A stretch of DNA of 64,000 bases. Source: Ditylenchus dipsaci (taxonomy: Eukaryota; Nematoda; Chromadorea; Rhabditida; Anguinidae). Location: assembly GCA_004194705.1 (NCBI GenBank), contig SADC01000020.1, forward strand, positions 310,001-374,000, in the 5' to 3' direction. This document shows, in pieces, positions 62,991 through 64,000 of this stretch. Under the pieces are notes generated by a model that saw only the letters and a program-made list of their open reading frames with translations, did not search any database and was not told where the DNA came from. Position 1 is the first letter of the stretch, and the number at the start of each line of letters is the position of its first letter. The translations under genes and the position numbers were made by a program.

Positions 62991-64000
62991 GGTTTTCACG
63001 GTGTCCAAACTGCGAAAAATAAAAAAAATGTAAAGTTCTAAAATAGCAGAAACGACTATGCAACAAGTAAATTGTTTGAATTTGATAACTAGAGAACCTT
63101 TTTAGCCCCACTCCGTACCAATAGTTGGATGGTGGTGTTGATAAGTGTGTGATCAACTTTTTTTAGTCTTCTTTTTTATTATGATTCTCTTACTTCTTTT
63201 ACTTTTTTGTTGGCTGAGAAAAAAAAGAGAGGAAACCATTCCGGCAGTCTGGCCAGCCACTACTGATATGGTTTGATTGATGGAGCAGGCATCGCCTATC
63301 TCCTCTTCCATATTATTCCATCCTGCTTTTCAGGGAAATCAGTTTGGGAATGGCTGGCTTGCATTACTACTACTACTAATGTTACCAGACATGCAACAAA
63401 GGAAAAAAGTTGCTAAAACCAATTCCTTTGTCTTTTTTCTTTTGGCTATTGCGCAGATTTTTGTTCTTTTACTGATTTGTATTAAGGAATTTTTTGTATG
63501 TGGAAGATTTGTCTGTTTCCGATTTTTGGTCATTCAAAAAAGCTATTACTAGGTTTTGCATATAAACAAAGGAAATTATAAAGATGAAAATCGGAATTTT
63601 TGTGCCTGAGTTTGCACTCATTCCAATGCAAATCTGATGGTGAAGAAGGACAAGGAAGATAAAACATAGGACATTTGATTTATATAGGTCCTCTAAATAT
63701 AACAAAAACACTGGTTTTGGTGAAACAGTTTTCTAGGGTTTCTTGATTGCACTGGTATTAGGCGGTGTTGAACTCTGATCTGTGTGAAATTACTGACCCA
63801 TAGACCGAGTAGGAATATATTGAATATTGTACTCTTTAGAGCACTTGAAGAATATGCGCCCCCACTCAATAACAAATTTGCCTTGGTCTCCCAGGCGTAT
63901 TTTTTATGGAATTTTTTTAATATTTTTTTTTGCATTTTTGATAAAAAAATGGCAAATATTAGTTAAAAAATATATAAAATAAAAAAATAACGAAAAACAT
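62991..64000. other. Right-end intergenic DNA
   Basis: No gene is supported. A 91-codon plus-strand frame at 63277 is leucine/phenylalanine-rich with no motif. A GACCAAGGC-type word occurs inverted near 63884 (GCCTTGGTCTCCC). Otherwise AT-rich. Confidence 0.4.

Noticed and set aside
63277..63552. 91-codon plus-strand frame with hydrophobic segments
   Set aside because: Leucine/phenylalanine runs in AT-rich DNA; no splice or poly(A) signals support a gene.

Overview
The window is nuclear DNA from a nematode. Three things point there. Two genes near the right end (54109-55188 and 57965-59520) encode Gp-FAR-1 type fatty-acid and retinol-binding proteins, a family known only from nematodes. TTAGGC arrays, the nematode telomere repeat, lie at 56343-56664. 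Introns are mostly 36-66 bp and AT-rich, and genes begin a few bases after a TTTAG/TATAG acceptor, as expected for spliced-leader trans-splicing. The species cannot be named from the sequence alone.

Layout. 1-6585: AT-rich intergenic DNA with dispersed repeats. 6594-21987 (+): one F-box-like/leucine-rich-repeat gene in four exons whose 3-7 kb introns are packed with fold-back elements. 22000-34300: repeat-rich DNA with a tRNA-Arg gene, nested inverted-repeat elements and decayed Tc1/mariner and PIF/Harbinger transposases. 34325-37086 (-): an intact 15-exon gene for a secreted-then-anchored EGF-repeat membrane protein (681 aa). 40099-41152 and 43771-44633 (-): a partial duplication of a C2H2 zinc-finger gene, the left copy apparently frameshifted. 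44672-45950: a 1.3 kb palindrome carrying two mirror-image tRNA-like Pol III units. 46000-54000: mostly repeats. 54109-59520 (+): a tandem, diverged pair of FAR genes separated by fold-back DNA with a telomere-repeat core. 59600-64000: repeats, no gene I can support.

Most of the non-coding DNA consists of long, near-perfect inverted repeats. Several end families recur: CAGTC...GACTG flanked by TA, CCGTATTT...AAATACGG flanked by TA, TACAGGGTG...CACCCTGTA, TTAAAGG...CCTTTAA, and poly-G ended elements. Many share only their outer 15-25 bp and carry unrelated bodies, and they are nested in one another. A conserved multi-hairpin cassette (one long stem, often with a C(TTCG)G loop, followed by two short hairpins) occurs eight times inside otherwise different elements. 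It is the most interesting undescribed structure here, together with the telomere-core fold-back at 56140-57011.

The genes show no operon-like arrangement. The FAR pair is a tandem duplication, and both products should be exported lipid carriers. Three coding frameshifts (17539-17543, about 55045-55051, about 40460) all sit in or beside homopolymer runs, so they may be assembly errors rather than real lesions.
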